Assembly: GCF_019635935.1 (NCBI RefSeq)
Contig: NZ_JAHBYN010000001.1
Span: 1,671,501-1,735,500, forward strand
DNA length: 64,000 nucleotides
Reading direction: 5' to 3'
From: Parvibaculum sp.
Lineage (GTDB): Bacteria > Pseudomonadota > Alphaproteobacteria > Parvibaculales > Parvibaculaceae
The translations under genes and the position numbers were made by a program. Position 1 is the stretch's first letter; every line of letters begins with the position of its first letter. Below are positions 15,224 to 23,885 of this stretch, piece by piece. The notes under the pieces were generated by a model. That model ran no database searches. It saw nothing but the letters and a program-made list of their open reading frames with translations, and was not told where the DNA came from.

Positions 15224-15769
15224 GTGAAGCAAAAGACAAGTCTGCTTGCCGCCATGGCGGCAACCGCCTTTATCTGTGCCGGCGTTCCGGCATCGGCCGA
15301 AGGCTTCATCAGCGAAGTGCGCCTTGGCGTCATGGATCACGACTCGAGCATGTTCCACGACTCGCATGAGACGAGCGATCCCGACATCAACGCCGAAATC
15401 CGATTCGTGTCGCCGGATTTTCTCGCCTGGGCTTTTGCGCCGCGTCCGCTGATCGGCGGCACCGTCAACACCGGCAACGGCACCAGCTTCGGTTATGCCG
15501 GCCTCGGCTGGACCTTCGACCTCACCGACGCCTTCTTCATCGACCTGACATTCGGCGGCGCTGTGCATGACGGTTCGACCAAGGGCAGGACCGCGACCAG
15601 CAAAGACTATGGCTGCCGGGCGCAGTTCCACGAGAGCGGTTCGATCGGTTATCGCTTCGACAAGTCGAACGCGCTGATGCTCACAGTCGAGCACATGTCG
15701 AATGGCGGTCTGTGCAAACGCAATGAAGGCCTGACCAATACCGGCATCCGCTACGCCTACACCTTCTAG
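15224..15769 (+). CDS. pagL: PagL-like lipid A 3-O-deacylase (acyloxyacyl hydrolase family)
   Basis: 181 residues with a signal peptide ending near VPASA (about residue 25) and an outer-membrane beta-barrel that ends in the aromatic Phe of YAYTF. The catalytic motif H157-M-S159-N160 (TVEHMSNGG) matches the His-x-Ser-Asn of PagL. Such enzymes remove the 3-O-linked acyl chain of lipid A in the outer membrane. Two cysteines (C131, C164) flank the active site and could form a disulfide, which is not a general family trait. The start is GTG at 15224. It is a single gene followed by a clear terminator. Confidence 0.82.
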   Translation: MKQKTSLLAAMAATAFICAGVPASAEGFISEVRLGVMDHDSSMFHDSHETSDPDINAEIRFVSPDFLAWAFAPRPLIGGTVNTGNGTSFGYAGLGWTFDLTDAFFIDLTFGGAVHDGSTKGRTATSKDYGCRAQFHESGSIGYRFDKSNALMLTVEHMSNGGLCKRNEGLTNTGIRYAYTF

Positions 15770-15795
15770 GCAAACGCGTGGGGAAATGGTCATGA

Positions 15796-15821
15796 GGGCG
15801 CCTGCAAGGGGCGCCCTTTTT
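15796..15821 (+). terminator. Intrinsic terminator after the pagL-like gene
   Basis: A stem GGGCGCC/GGCGCCC (15796-15802 and 15810-15816) with a 7-base loop is followed directly by TTTTT. Confidence 0.85.
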
Positions 15822-15881
15822 GCCGTTTGGGCCTGACGGCGGCCCGGCGTATCATGCCGGTTTGCATCGTGGAGGCCGCCG

Positions 15882-16775
15882 ATGACCAATAAAGAAATTT
15901 CGCCGCACGAACACCCGAAGAAATCGGTAACGATCTCGGGACGTTCCATGGCTTATGTCGAAATGGGCGAAGGCGACCCGATCGTCTTTCTCCACGGCAA
16001 TCCGACATCGTCCTATTTGTGGCGCAATGTGATGCCGCATCTGCGGGATCAAGGCCGCTGCATCGCGCCCGACCTGATCGGCATGGGCGACAGCGACAAG
16101 CTCGAACCCTCGGGCCCGGAACGCTACACGTTTCGGGAGCACCGGCGCTTTCTGGACGCCTTCCTCGAAGCAGTCGGCGCAACGAAGAATGTCACGCTGG
16201 TCATACACGACTGGGGCTCGGCGCTGGGTTTCGACTGGGCGAACCGGCATCGCGGTCTCGTCGAAGGCATCGCCTATATGGAAGGCATCGTGCGGCCGCT
16301 CGAATGGAGCGAATGGAGCGAGGCGGCCAAGGGTATCTTCCAGGGCTTCCGCTCCGACGTCGGCGAGGAAATGATCCTGAACAAGAACCTCTTCATCGAG
16401 GCGGTGCTGCCGGGCTCGGTGATCCGCAAGATGACGGACGAAGAGATGAACGTCTATCGCCGCCCCTTCCGCGAAGCGGGCGAGGACCGCCGGCCGACAC
16501 TGACCTGGCCGCGCCAGATCCCGCTCGGCGGCGAGCCGGCCGATGTCGTCGAGATCGCCGCCGACTATGCGCATTGGATGTCCGAAAACGGCCTGCCGAA
16601 GCTCTTCGTCAATGCCGAACCGGGCGCCATCCTGATCGGCGCACAGCGCGAGTTCTGCCGGAGCTGGAAGAACCAGACCGAAGTGACTGTGAAGGGCAGC
16701 CACTTCATTCAGGAAGACAGCCCCCACGAAATCGGCGAGGCCATCGCCAAATGGCGCAAGGGCTGGAAAAAATAA
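15882..16775 (+). CDS. Haloalkane dehalogenase, subfamily II (DhaA/LinB-like)
   Basis: A 297-residue alpha/beta-hydrolase that cleaves carbon-halogen bonds of haloalkanes, giving alcohol and halide. The whole HLD-II pentad is visible: nucleophile D110 and halide-holding W111 in VIHDWGSALG, second halide ligand N40 in LHGNPTSSYLWR, acid E134 in YMEGI, and base H274 in KGSHFIQEDSP. Placing the acid after strand 6 (E134) rather than late in the chain defines subfamily II. It is not on a mobile element and sits among housekeeping genes. The natural substrate is unknown. A cytochrome b561 gene follows 77 bases later. Confidence 0.95.
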   Translation: MTNKEISPHEHPKKSVTISGRSMAYVEMGEGDPIVFLHGNPTSSYLWRNVMPHLRDQGRCIAPDLIGMGDSDKLEPSGPERYTFREHRRFLDAFLEAVGATKNVTLVIHDWGSALGFDWANRHRGLVEGIAYMEGIVRPLEWSEWSEAAKGIFQGFRSDVGEEMILNKNLFIEAVLPGSVIRKMTDEEMNVYRRPFREAGEDRRPTLTWPRQIPLGGEPADVVEIAADYAHWMSENGLPKLFVNAEPGAILIGAQREFCRSWKNQTEVTVKGSHFIQEDSPHEIGEAIAKWRKGWKK

Positions 16776-16852
16776 GGCGCGCGAAGAAGGGTTGATCCCC
16801 GGCGCCGCCCGGGCGAGGCTTGCGCGGGATTGCAAACAAGGGGGAGGCTCCG

Positions 16853-17362
16853 ATGTCGCAGACCGAAACTTTCAGCGGCGGTTCCAAGGCGTTTCACTGG
16901 GTCGCGGCGGTGCTTGTGCTGCTGATGCTCTATGGCGGCTTCAACCTGAGCCGCGAAACGGCGACATGGCATTTCGGCTTCGGGCTGATCGTGCTGACGG
17001 TGATGGTGTTCTGGCTCGGCTGGCGCATGAGCAAGCCGCGTCCCGCCCTGCCGCCGATGCCGCGCTGGCAGGAGATTTCGGCAAAGTCGGTTCATCACCT
17101 GTTGATGCTGTGCGTGACGCTGCAACCGATTTTCGGGCTGATGATGGTGACGACCTCGAAGCGCGAACCGGTCGCCTTCGGCGTCATTCCGCTGAAGATC
17201 GCGCAGAACGACACGATCAACGGCATCGGCAATTTCCTGCATGGCGTCAACGGCCGCTTGCTGCTGGCGCTGGTGCTGATCCACATTGCCGCCGCGCTCT
17301 ATCATCACTTCGTCCTGAAGGACAATGTGCTGAAACGGATGCTGCCCTTCGCAAAAGGCTGA
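16853..17362 (+). CDS. Cytochrome b561-type di-heme membrane protein
   Basis: 169 residues with four membrane helices. Conserved heme-ligand histidines sit in SGGSKAFHWVAA, ETATWHFGFGL, SVHHLLMLCV and LIHIAAALYHHFVLKD. Proteins of this family carry electrons across the inner membrane, often from quinol to periplasmic acceptors or to superoxide. The ATG at 16853 follows GGGGGAGG. The stop is directly followed by the adenosyltransferase start, so the two are probably cotranscribed. Confidence 0.88.
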   Translation: MSQTETFSGGSKAFHWVAAVLVLLMLYGGFNLSRETATWHFGFGLIVLTVMVFWLGWRMSKPRPALPPMPRWQEISAKSVHHLLMLCVTLQPIFGLMMVTTSKREPVAFGVIPLKIAQNDTINGIGNFLHGVNGRLLLALVLIHIAAALYHHFVLKDNVLKRMLPFAKG

Positions 17363-17363
17363 C

Positions 17364-17954
17364 ATGGTCACGCTGAACAAGATCTACACACGCACCGGCG
17401 ACAAGGGCACGACGGCGCTTGCGAGCGGCGAGCGCGTGCCGAAACACGCGCTGAGGATCGAGAGCTACGGCACCGTCGACGAAACCAATTCGGCGATCGG
17501 CGTGGCGCGGCTCCACACCGCCGGCATGGAAAAACTCGACGCCATGCTGGCCCGCATCCAGAACGACCTCTTCGATCTCGGCGCCGACCTCGCGACGCCC
17601 GACCGCGGCGAAAAGCTCGACTACGAACCCTTGCGCATCGTCGAGGGGCAGGTGACGCGGCTTGAGGCCGAGATTGACGAACTGAACGCCGGGCTCGAGC
17701 CCCTGCGCTCCTTCGTTCTGCCGGCGGGCGTTCCGGCCGCGGCCCATCTGCACCTTGCCCGCACCATCTGCCGCCGCGCCGAACGGCTGGTGGCGGCGCT
17801 CGCCGAAAAGCCCGAAGAACGGGTCGGCGCCCCGGCCCTGCACTATCTGAACCGGCTGTCGGATTTCCTTTTCGTGGCTGCCCGCTACGTCAACAAGGGC
17901 GTGGACGGCAAAGGCCCCGGCGACGTGCTCTGGACCCCCGGCGCAAGCCGCTGA
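17364..17954 (+). CDS. pduO: PduO-type ATP:cob(I)alamin adenosyltransferase
   Basis: 196 residues of the PduO/MMAB type. The N-terminal ATP-site motif is IYTRTGDKGTTAL, followed by RIESYGTVDETNSAIGVARL, then ARTICRRAERLVAAL and NRLSDFLFVAARYVN. It transfers the adenosyl group of ATP to reduced cobalamin to make coenzyme B12. In this organism the coenzyme serves ethylmalonyl-CoA and methylmalonyl-CoA mutases (not in the window) and the class II ribonucleotide reductase at 33.1 kb. It begins one base after the b561 stop, so translational coupling is likely. Confidence 0.95.
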   Translation: MVTLNKIYTRTGDKGTTALASGERVPKHALRIESYGTVDETNSAIGVARLHTAGMEKLDAMLARIQNDLFDLGADLATPDRGEKLDYEPLRIVEGQVTRLEAEIDELNAGLEPLRSFVLPAGVPAAAHLHLARTICRRAERLVAALAEKPEERVGAPALHYLNRLSDFLFVAARYVNKGVDGKGPGDVLWTPGASR

Positions 17955-17981
17955 GGGCCCGGAAAGCCGCCCCCGGTCGCG

Positions 17982-18010
17982 TTGACAGGAGGGGACGGGG
18001 CCACTAGGTT
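17982..18010 (+). promoter_or_regulatory. Candidate promoter of etfB-etfA
   Basis: TTGACA (17982-17987), a 17-base spacer and TAGGTT (18005-18010) fit a sigma-70 type promoter. It lies 189 bases upstream of etfB, which leaves a long untranslated leader in which I see no recognisable RNA motif. Confidence 0.5.
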
Positions 18011-18198
18011 GCCGCACCGCAGCAGCAGCTTTACGTCGCTTTTGCTGGCAGGCGGAATTTCCTCAAGGAAACAGCCATTTCGCGGACCGCCCGCCGCATC
18101 GAAAGACCCACACCAAGACCGGCGCCAGGGTTTCAAGGGGCCGGGGTCACACCCCCGGATTTCCACCGTCCCCGGCAACGCGCAGGGAGTTCGCCTCA

Positions 18199-18948
18199 AT
18201 GAAAGTCCTCGTCCCGATCAAGCGAGTGGTCGATTACAACGTCAAGATTCGCGTCAAGTCGGATCAGACCGGTGTCGATCTCGCCAATGTGAAGATGTCG
18301 ATGAACCCGTTCGACGAAATCGCCGTCGAAGAAGCGGTTCGCATGAAGGAAGCCGGCACGGCGACGGAAGTCGTCGCCGTTTCGATCGGCGTCCAGCAGA
18401 CGACCGAAACCATCCGCACCGCGCTCGCCATGGGCGCCGACCGGGGCATTCTGGTGAAGACCGACGAAACGGTCGAACCGCTCAACGTGGCGAAAATCCT
18501 GAAAGCCATCGCCGAAGAAGAAAAGCCCGACCTGATCGTTCTCGGCAAGCAGGCGATCGACGACGACTGCAACCAGACCGGCCAGATGCTGGCCGCCCTT
18601 CTGGGCTGGCCGCAGGGCACCTTCGCCTCGAAGGTCGAACTGGAAGGCGGCAAGCTGAAGCTGACGCGCGAAATCGACGGCGGCTTGCAGACGCTGATGC
18701 TGAACATGCCGGCCGTTGTAACCACCGACCTGCGCCTCAACGAACCGCGCTACGCCTCGCTCCCCAACATCATGAAAGCCAAGAAGAAGCCGATCGACGA
18801 GAAGTCGCCGGCCGATTACGGCGTCGATGTGAAGGCGCGCCTCGAAGTGCTGAAAGTGACCGAACCGCCGCAGCGCCAGGCCGGCATCAAGGTCGAATCG
18901 GTTGAACAGCTCGTATCGAAGCTCAAGGAAGCGGGAGTGATCGGATGA
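18199..18948 (+). CDS. etfB: Electron transfer flavoprotein subunit beta
   Basis: 249 residues, typical for EtfB (AMP-binding subunit). It begins [20 protein letters not shown] and has the signature region [31 protein letters not shown], then [32 protein letters not shown]. With EtfA it collects electrons from acyl-CoA dehydrogenases such as Mcd and the one at the window start, and passes them to ETF-quinone oxidoreductase. Its TGA overlaps the etfA ATG (ATGA), so the two are translated together. Confidence 0.97.
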   Translation: MKVLVPIKRVVDYNVKIRVKSDQTGVDLANVKMSMNPFDEIAVEEAVRMKEAGTATEVVAVSIGVQQTTETIRTALAMGADRGILVKTDETVEPLNVAKILKAIAEEEKPDLIVLGKQAIDDDCNQTGQMLAALLGWPQGTFASKVELEGGKLKLTREIDGGLQTLMLNMPAVVTTDLRLNEPRYASLPNIMKAKKKPIDEKSPADYGVDVKARLEVLKVTEPPQRQAGIKVESVEQLVSKLKEAGVIG

Positions 18949-19886
18949 CCACGCTTGTTATTGCAGACCACAACAACAAGGCGCTGAACGACGCCACCGC
19001 GAAAACCGTGACGGCCGCCGCCAAGCTCGGTGGCGACGTGCATGTGCTGGTGATCGGCCAGGATTGCGGCGCCGCCGGCGACGCGGCCGCCAAGCTCGAC
19101 GGCGTCAAGAAGGTGCTGGTTGCCGACGACGCGCTCTACGCGCATCCGATTGCCGAACCGCTGGCCGCGCTGGTGGTGAAACTCGCCGCCGATTACGACG
19201 CGATCGTGACCGCCGCCACCACCGTCGGCAAGAACTTCATGCCCCGCGTGGCCGCCCTGCTCGACGTGGCGCAGATTTCGGAAATCACCGCCGTCAACGG
19301 CGCCGACACGTTCGAGCGTCCGATCTATGCCGGCAACGCGATCCAGACGGTGAAGGCGACCGACGCGAAGAAGGTGATCACGGTACGCACGACGGCCTTC
19401 CCGGCCGCCGGACAGGGCGGCTCGGCCGCCGTCGAGAAGATCGGCGCCGGCGACAATCCGGGACTTTCGGAATTCGTCGAGGAGAAGCTGACGAAATCCG
19501 ACCGTCCGGAACTGACATCCGCCAAGATCATCATTTCGGGCGGCCGCGGCATGCAGAACGGCGAGAACTTCGCCATGCTCGAAACCATCGCCGACAAGCT
19601 CGGAGCCGCCGTCGGCGCCTCGCGCGCCGCCGTCGATGCGGGCTTCGTGCCCAACGACTACCAGGTCGGCCAGACCGGCAAGGTGGTCGCACCCGACCTC
19701 TATATCGCCGTCGGCATTTCGGGCGCGATCCAGCATCTCGCCGGCATGAAGGATTCCAAGGTCATCGTCGCCATCAACAAGGACGAAGAGGCCCCGATCT
19801 TCCAGGTCGCCGACTACGGCCTCGTGGCCGACCTCTTCAAAGCGGTGCCGGAACTCGAAGCGGAATTGACCAAGGCCGGTCTCTGA
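18945..19886 (+). CDS. etfA: Electron transfer flavoprotein subunit alpha
   Basis: 313 residues. The C-terminal FAD-binding domain has [68 protein letters not shown] and [10 protein letters not shown], the standard EtfA signatures. It forms the EtfAB heterodimer with the product of the overlapping upstream gene. A strong hairpin follows 35 bases after the stop, and hbd begins 157 bases further on. Confidence 0.97.
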   Translation: MTTLVIADHNNKALNDATAKTVTAAAKLGGDVHVLVIGQDCGAAGDAAAKLDGVKKVLVADDALYAHPIAEPLAALVVKLAADYDAIVTAATTVGKNFMPRVAALLDVAQISEITAVNGADTFERPIYAGNAIQTVKATDAKKVITVRTTAFPAAGQGGSAAVEKIGAGDNPGLSEFVEEKLTKSDRPELTSAKIIISGGRGMQNGENFAMLETIADKLGAAVGASRAAVDAGFVPNDYQVGQTGKVVAPDLYIAVGISGAIQHLAGMKDSKVIVAINKDEEAPIFQVADYGLVADLFKAVPELEAELTKAGL

Positions 19887-19920
19887 ACCGCCCGCGGGCC
19901 CAGGGCCTCGCGACCACGAG

Positions 19921-19956
19921 AAACGGCGCCGCCCCGAAAACGGGCTGGCGCCGTTT
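19921..19956 (+). terminator. Hairpin terminator after etfA
   Basis: A perfect 10-bp stem AAACGGCGCC/GGCGCCGTTT encloses a second small GCCC/GGGC stem and is followed by a short T-rich tail (TTTCGTT). It separates etfBA from hbd. Confidence 0.7.
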
Positions 19957-20043
19957 CGTTATCTGACGCAATGCGTTCAAATCTTTGCTACCTTTGTTTC
20001 GCGGGCCATGCGTAACCGGGCCCGCCAGCCGGGATGAAACGTG

Positions 20044-20919
20044 ATGAAAATTCGCAAAGTGGGCGTGATCGGCGCCGGCCAGATGGGCAATGGCATCGCG
20101 CATGTCTGCGCGCTGGCGGGCTATGACGTGGCGCTGTTCGACATTTCGAAGGAGCGCGTCGAGGCCGGCCTCGCCACCATCGACGGCAACATGACCCGGC
20201 AGGTCGCCAGCGGCCGCATCACCGAAGCCGATCGCGACACCGCGATCGCGCGCATCGTCGCGGCGGCGTCGATGGAAAGTTTCGACGACACCGACATCGT
20301 GATCGAATCGGCGACCGAAATCGAGGAAGTGAAGCGCAAGATTTTCGCCGAGCTGTGCCCGCATCTGCGCGAGGACGCACTGATCGCGACCAATACCTCC
20401 TCGATCTCGATTACCCGGCTGGCCGCCTCGACCGACCGCCCGGAACGCTTCATGGGCATGCATTTCATGAACCCCGTGCCGGTGATGGAGCTCGTCGAGC
20501 TGGTGCGCGGCATCGCCACCGACGATCCGACCTTCGAGACGGTGCGCGGTTTTGCCGAAACGCTCGGCAAGAAGATCGCCAATGCCGAGGACTACCCGGC
20601 CTTCATCGTCAACCGCATCCTGCTGCCGATGATCAACGAAGCGGTCTACACGCTTTACGAAGGCGTCGGCTCGGTGGAAAGCATCGACAAGGCAATGCGG
20701 CTCGGCGCCAATCACCCGATGGGGCCGCTGCAGCTTGCCGATTTCATCGGCCTCGACACCTGCCTCTCGATCATGCAGGTGCTCTATGACGGGCTGGCGG
20801 ATTCGAAGTACCGGCCCTGCCCGCTTCTGGTCAAATATGTCGAGGCCGGCTGGCTCGGCCGCAAAACCCAGCGCGGCTTCTACGATTATCGCGGCGAAAA
20901 GCCGGTCCCGACGCGCTAG
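20044..20919 (+). CDS. hbd: 3-Hydroxybutyryl-CoA dehydrogenase
   Basis: A 291-residue two-domain enzyme that interconverts (S)-3-hydroxybutyryl-CoA and acetoacetyl-CoA with NAD(P)H. The Rossmann motif GVIGAGQMGNGIAHVCALAGYDV opens the protein. The active site has Ser in TNTSSISITRLA and H140 in MGMHFMNPVPVMELVEL. The C-terminal helical domain has AFIVNRILLPMINEAVYTLYEGV. A GTG one codon upstream is possible; the ATG at 20044 is preferred. Together with phaA and etfBA it fits butyrate/crotonyl-CoA chemistry feeding Ccr. Confidence 0.95.
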   Translation: MKIRKVGVIGAGQMGNGIAHVCALAGYDVALFDISKERVEAGLATIDGNMTRQVASGRITEADRDTAIARIVAAASMESFDDTDIVIESATEIEEVKRKIFAELCPHLREDALIATNTSSISITRLAASTDRPERFMGMHFMNPVPVMELVELVRGIATDDPTFETVRGFAETLGKKIANAEDYPAFIVNRILLPMINEAVYTLYEGVGSVESIDKAMRLGANHPMGPLQLADFIGLDTCLSIMQVLYDGLADSKYRPCPLLVKYVEAGWLGRKTQRGFYDYRGEKPVPTR

Positions 20920-20987
20920 ATCCGCACCGACAATTCGTTAACCGTCTCATGCGAAACTTGCCGCAATAAGGGCAAGGAGCCGGAAGC

Positions 20988-21536
20988 ATGGCTGAACAAG
21001 CGGCGGGAAGTTTCGGAGCGGGCGAGCGGGCGCGCAAGATCACGCATGAACCTCAATTCATCGACGCGCCGGAGCATCCGCTCGTCATCGAGTTCTTCGA
21101 CTATATCGAGAGAAAGCGCGGCACCCGCGAAATGCCGGACCGCGCCGACATTTCGCCCGCCGAGCTGACGCGCTTCCTGCCCAACATGATCATCGCCGAG
21201 GCGATGAACGGCGGCGAGGATTTCCGTACACGGCTTTTCGGCACCGCGCTTGTCGAATTGCTCGGCGAGGAACGAACCGGCAAGCTGCTGTCGGAATTCG
21301 CCGAGGAAAACACCATTCCGACCAACCCGGAGGAAGTCCAGACGCGCTGGCTCCATGTCACGCGCAAGGCTTTCTTCGGCCGCAAGCCGATCTTCCTGCG
21401 CGTTCCCTTCGCCGCCTCGAACCGGCTCTATCTGGTCGGCCACGCGATCTCGGTGCCGATCACCGCCGGCGGCACCGAACCCGCCCAGACGATCGGCGCG
21501 ATGTTCGTGAGCCGCGCCGAAACCCAGCCGGACTGA
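20988..21536 (+). CDS. PAS-domain protein (PAS_5 family)
   Basis: 182 residues, soluble, with no output domain. From about residue 25 to 165 it matches the alphaproteobacterial stand-alone PAS_5 family: HPLVIEFFDYIERKRGTREMPDRADISPAELTRFLPNMIIAEAM, DFRTRLFGTALVELLGEERTGKLLSEF, and a final beta-rich part ending in GAMFVSRAE. Members are thought to be small sensory or signalling proteins; the ligand is unknown. AAGGAGCC precedes the ATG. It is convergent with the TlpA gene. Confidence 0.8.
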   Translation: MAEQAAGSFGAGERARKITHEPQFIDAPEHPLVIEFFDYIERKRGTREMPDRADISPAELTRFLPNMIIAEAMNGGEDFRTRLFGTALVELLGEERTGKLLSEFAEENTIPTNPEEVQTRWLHVTRKAFFGRKPIFLRVPFAASNRLYLVGHAISVPITAGGTEPAQTIGAMFVSRAETQPD

Positions 21537-21573
21537 GCGAACGGCGCGCCGTCGATTCCGTGCAACCGTTCGA

Positions 21574-22191
21574 TCAGGGCGCGGAGGGATTGAGCGCCGC
21601 CTCGATCAGCCGCTTCGCGTCGTCGCCGTCCCATTCGGCCGGGCCGACCAGACGGCCGATCTCGCGACCGTCGGGCGCTATCAGCAGCGTCGTCGGCAGG
21701 CCGAAAGCCTTGAGCGTGACATTCGCCCGCGCCGTCGGATCGATATAGAAGGCCAGATTGTCGAGGCCGTGCTCGGCGAAGAACGCCCGCGCAAGCGGAT
21801 GGCCCTTGCTGTCGACGCTGAGCGCCACAACCTCGAATTGCGCGCTCCCCAAAGCCGCCTGCAGCCGGTCGAGCGCCGGCATCTCCTCCCGGCAGGGCCC
21901 GCACCAGGTCGCCCAGAGGTTGAGCAGGACGAGCCGGCCCTTGAAATCGTCGAAAGTGAGTGCCTCGCCCTCGCCCCCCTCGAAAATGACCGCCGGCACC
22001 GGCGCCGGCTCGGCCGCGGCCCTGAAATTGGCCATGTCGCCGACCGCCAGCGCCTGAAGGGCCGGCGGCGCGGCGGGCGCCCCAGGATCGTCCGGGTTGC
22101 CGCCCCCCTGCACGATCAAGTATACCGCCCCGACGATCAAAAGGGCGGCGCCGGCCAGAATGGCGATAGACTTCGGTCCGACCTGAGCCAT
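21574..22191 (-). CDS. tlpA: TlpA-family membrane-anchored thiol:disulfide oxidoreductase
   Basis: 205 residues. An N-terminal membrane anchor (about 8-28, [20 protein letters not shown]) holds a periplasmic thioredoxin fold with the active site W-C97-G-P-C100 in [20 protein letters not shown]. The cis-Pro loop is FGLPTTLLI. TlpA-type proteins keep periplasmic thiols reduced, for example in cytochrome oxidase assembly. The chosen start at 22191 (MAQVGPKS) gives a standard signal anchor; a longer form would overlap argH. Divergent placement next to argH is common in related genomes. Confidence 0.9.
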   Translation of the reverse strand: MAQVGPKSIAILAGAALLIVGAVYLIVQGGGNPDDPGAPAAPPALQALAVGDMANFRAAAEPAPVPAVIFEGGEGEALTFDDFKGRLVLLNLWATWCGPCREEMPALDRLQAALGSAQFEVVALSVDSKGHPLARAFFAEHGLDNLAFYIDPTARANVTLKAFGLPTTLLIAPDGREIGRLVGPAEWDGDDAKRLIEAALNPSAP

Positions 22192-22244
22192 GGAACAGTC
22201 CGCTTCCACCCCGGTTCGGGCCCGCGGCCGCCCGGAGAAAGACA

Positions 22245-23627
22245 ATGAGCAACAAGATGTGGGGCGGCCGCTTCGGCACCGGCCCCGACCGGATCATGGA
22301 GGAAATCAACGCCTCCATCGGCTTCGACAAGCGCTTCTTCGCCCAGGATATCCGGGGCTCGAAGGCGCATGCGGCCATGTTGACCGAAACCGGAATTATC
22401 TCAAGCGAAGATGCCGATAAAATCGTCGCAGGTCTCGACGCGGTGCTGGCCGAGATCGAGGCGGGAAACTTCTCGTTCAAGCGCGAGCTTGAAGACATCC
22501 ACATGAATGTCGAGGCGCGGCTGGCCGAGCTGATCGGCGCTGTGGCCGGGCGGCTCCATACCGCGCGCTCGCGCAACGACCAGGTGGCGACCGACTTCAA
22601 GCTCTATATCCGCGACACGATCGACCATCTCGACAGACAGCTCCGGGACCTGCAGCTTGCGCTGGTGGCAAAGGCCGAGACGCATGCGGCAACCATTATG
22701 CCGGGCTTCACGCATTTGCAGACCGCGCAGCCCGTGACCTTCGGCCATCACTGCCTCGCCTATGTCGAAATGGCGGCGCGCGACCGGGGCAGGCTCGCAG
22801 ATGCGCGGCGGCGTCTCAATGAATCGCCGCTGGGCGCCGCCGCACTCGCCGGCACGTCGTTTCCGATCGACCGCGAAAAGACCGCGGCCGCGCTCGGCTT
22901 CGATGCGCCGACGCGCAATTCGCTCGACAGCGTGTCGGACCGCGACTTCGTGCTCGAAACATTGTCGGCGGCGGCAATCTGCGCCACGCATCTCTCGCGG
23001 CTGGCCGAGGAAATCGTCATCTGGTCGACGCCGGGCTTCGACTTCGTGCACCTGCCCGACAGCTTTACGACCGGCTCCTCGATCATGCCGCAAAAGCGCA
23101 ATCCCGACGCCGCCGAACTGGTGCGTGCCAAGACCGGCCGCGTCGTCGGTGCGCTGACGGCGCTGCTCATCGTGATGAAGGGCCTGCCGCTCGCCTATTC
23201 GAAGGACATGCAGGAAGACAAGGAGGCGGCCTTCGACGCGCTCGACGCGCTGTCGCTGTCGCTGGCCGCCATGACCGGCATGGTCGAGACGCTCGCCGTC
23301 AACGACAAGGCGATGCGCGAGGCGGCGGCGCGCGGCTTTTCGACCGCAACCGACCTTGCCGACTGGCTGGTGCGGACGCTTGGCTTGCCCTTCCGGGAAG
23401 CGCATCATGCGACCGGCGCGCTGGTGGCGAAGGCCGAAAAGAAGGGCGTCGACCTCGACAAGCTGACGCTTGAGGAAATGCGCGAAGTGGAGCCCGGCAT
23501 CACCGATGAGGTATATTCGGTGCTCGGCGTCGACAATTCGGTGGCGAGCCGTGTGAGCTTCGGCGGCACGGCGCCCGCCAATGTGCGCGCCGCCGCCAAG
23601 TGGTGGCGCGGCGAACTCGGCCAATGA
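22245..23627 (+). CDS. argH: Argininosuccinate lyase
   Basis: 460 residues. The last step of arginine synthesis: it splits argininosuccinate into arginine and fumarate. The fumarase-superfamily signature [16 protein letters not shown], the N-terminal [28 protein letters not shown], and [17 protein letters not shown] and [17 protein letters not shown] are all typical. A 23-base gap separates it from lptM, so argH-lptM-lysA likely form one transcript. Confidence 0.98.
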   Translation: MSNKMWGGRFGTGPDRIMEEINASIGFDKRFFAQDIRGSKAHAAMLTETGIISSEDADKIVAGLDAVLAEIEAGNFSFKRELEDIHMNVEARLAELIGAVAGRLHTARSRNDQVATDFKLYIRDTIDHLDRQLRDLQLALVAKAETHAATIMPGFTHLQTAQPVTFGHHCLAYVEMAARDRGRLADARRRLNESPLGAAALAGTSFPIDREKTAAALGFDAPTRNSLDSVSDRDFVLETLSAAAICATHLSRLAEEIVIWSTPGFDFVHLPDSFTTGSSIMPQKRNPDAAELVRAKTGRVVGALTALLIVMKGLPLAYSKDMQEDKEAAFDALDALSLSLAAMTGMVETLAVNDKAMREAAARGFSTATDLADWLVRTLGLPFREAHHATGALVAKAEKKGVDLDKLTLEEMREVEPGITDEVYSVLGVDNSVASRVSFGGTAPANVRAAAKWWRGELGQ

Positions 23628-23650
23628 GACGGACGGAAGGAAAACGGGAT

Positions 23651-23875
23651 ATGACGATGCGACATCTGCAGATGGCCGTTCTGGGCCTCGTCCTCGCTGC
23701 CGTCGTCACCGGTTGCGGCCGGAAGGGATCGCTCGAACTGCCGCCCGGCGCGACGCCCCCGCCGGCCGCTGCCGAGACGAGCAAGGGTTTCGACGACGAG
23801 GAATTGCCGATCGACCTGCGCGCGACGGATGACGGCATGGGCGCGACGCGCACGACCCGCGGCGCCCAAGACTGA
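23651..23875 (+). CDS. lptM: Small lipoprotein LptM (YifL-like)
   Basis: 74 residues. A short signal peptide ends in the lipobox VVTGC, and the mature protein begins CGRKGSLELPPG, the LptM/YifL hallmark, followed by a low-complexity Pro/Ala tail. LptM helps mature the LPS translocon LptD/LptE in the outer membrane of enterics; in alphaproteobacteria this is inferred by homology. The position between argH and lysA is the conserved one. Confidence 0.85.
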   Translation: MTMRHLQMAVLGLVLAAVVTGCGRKGSLELPPGATPPPAAAETSKGFDDEELPIDLRATDDGMGATRTTRGAQD

Positions 23876-23885
23876 TCGCCGCGCC

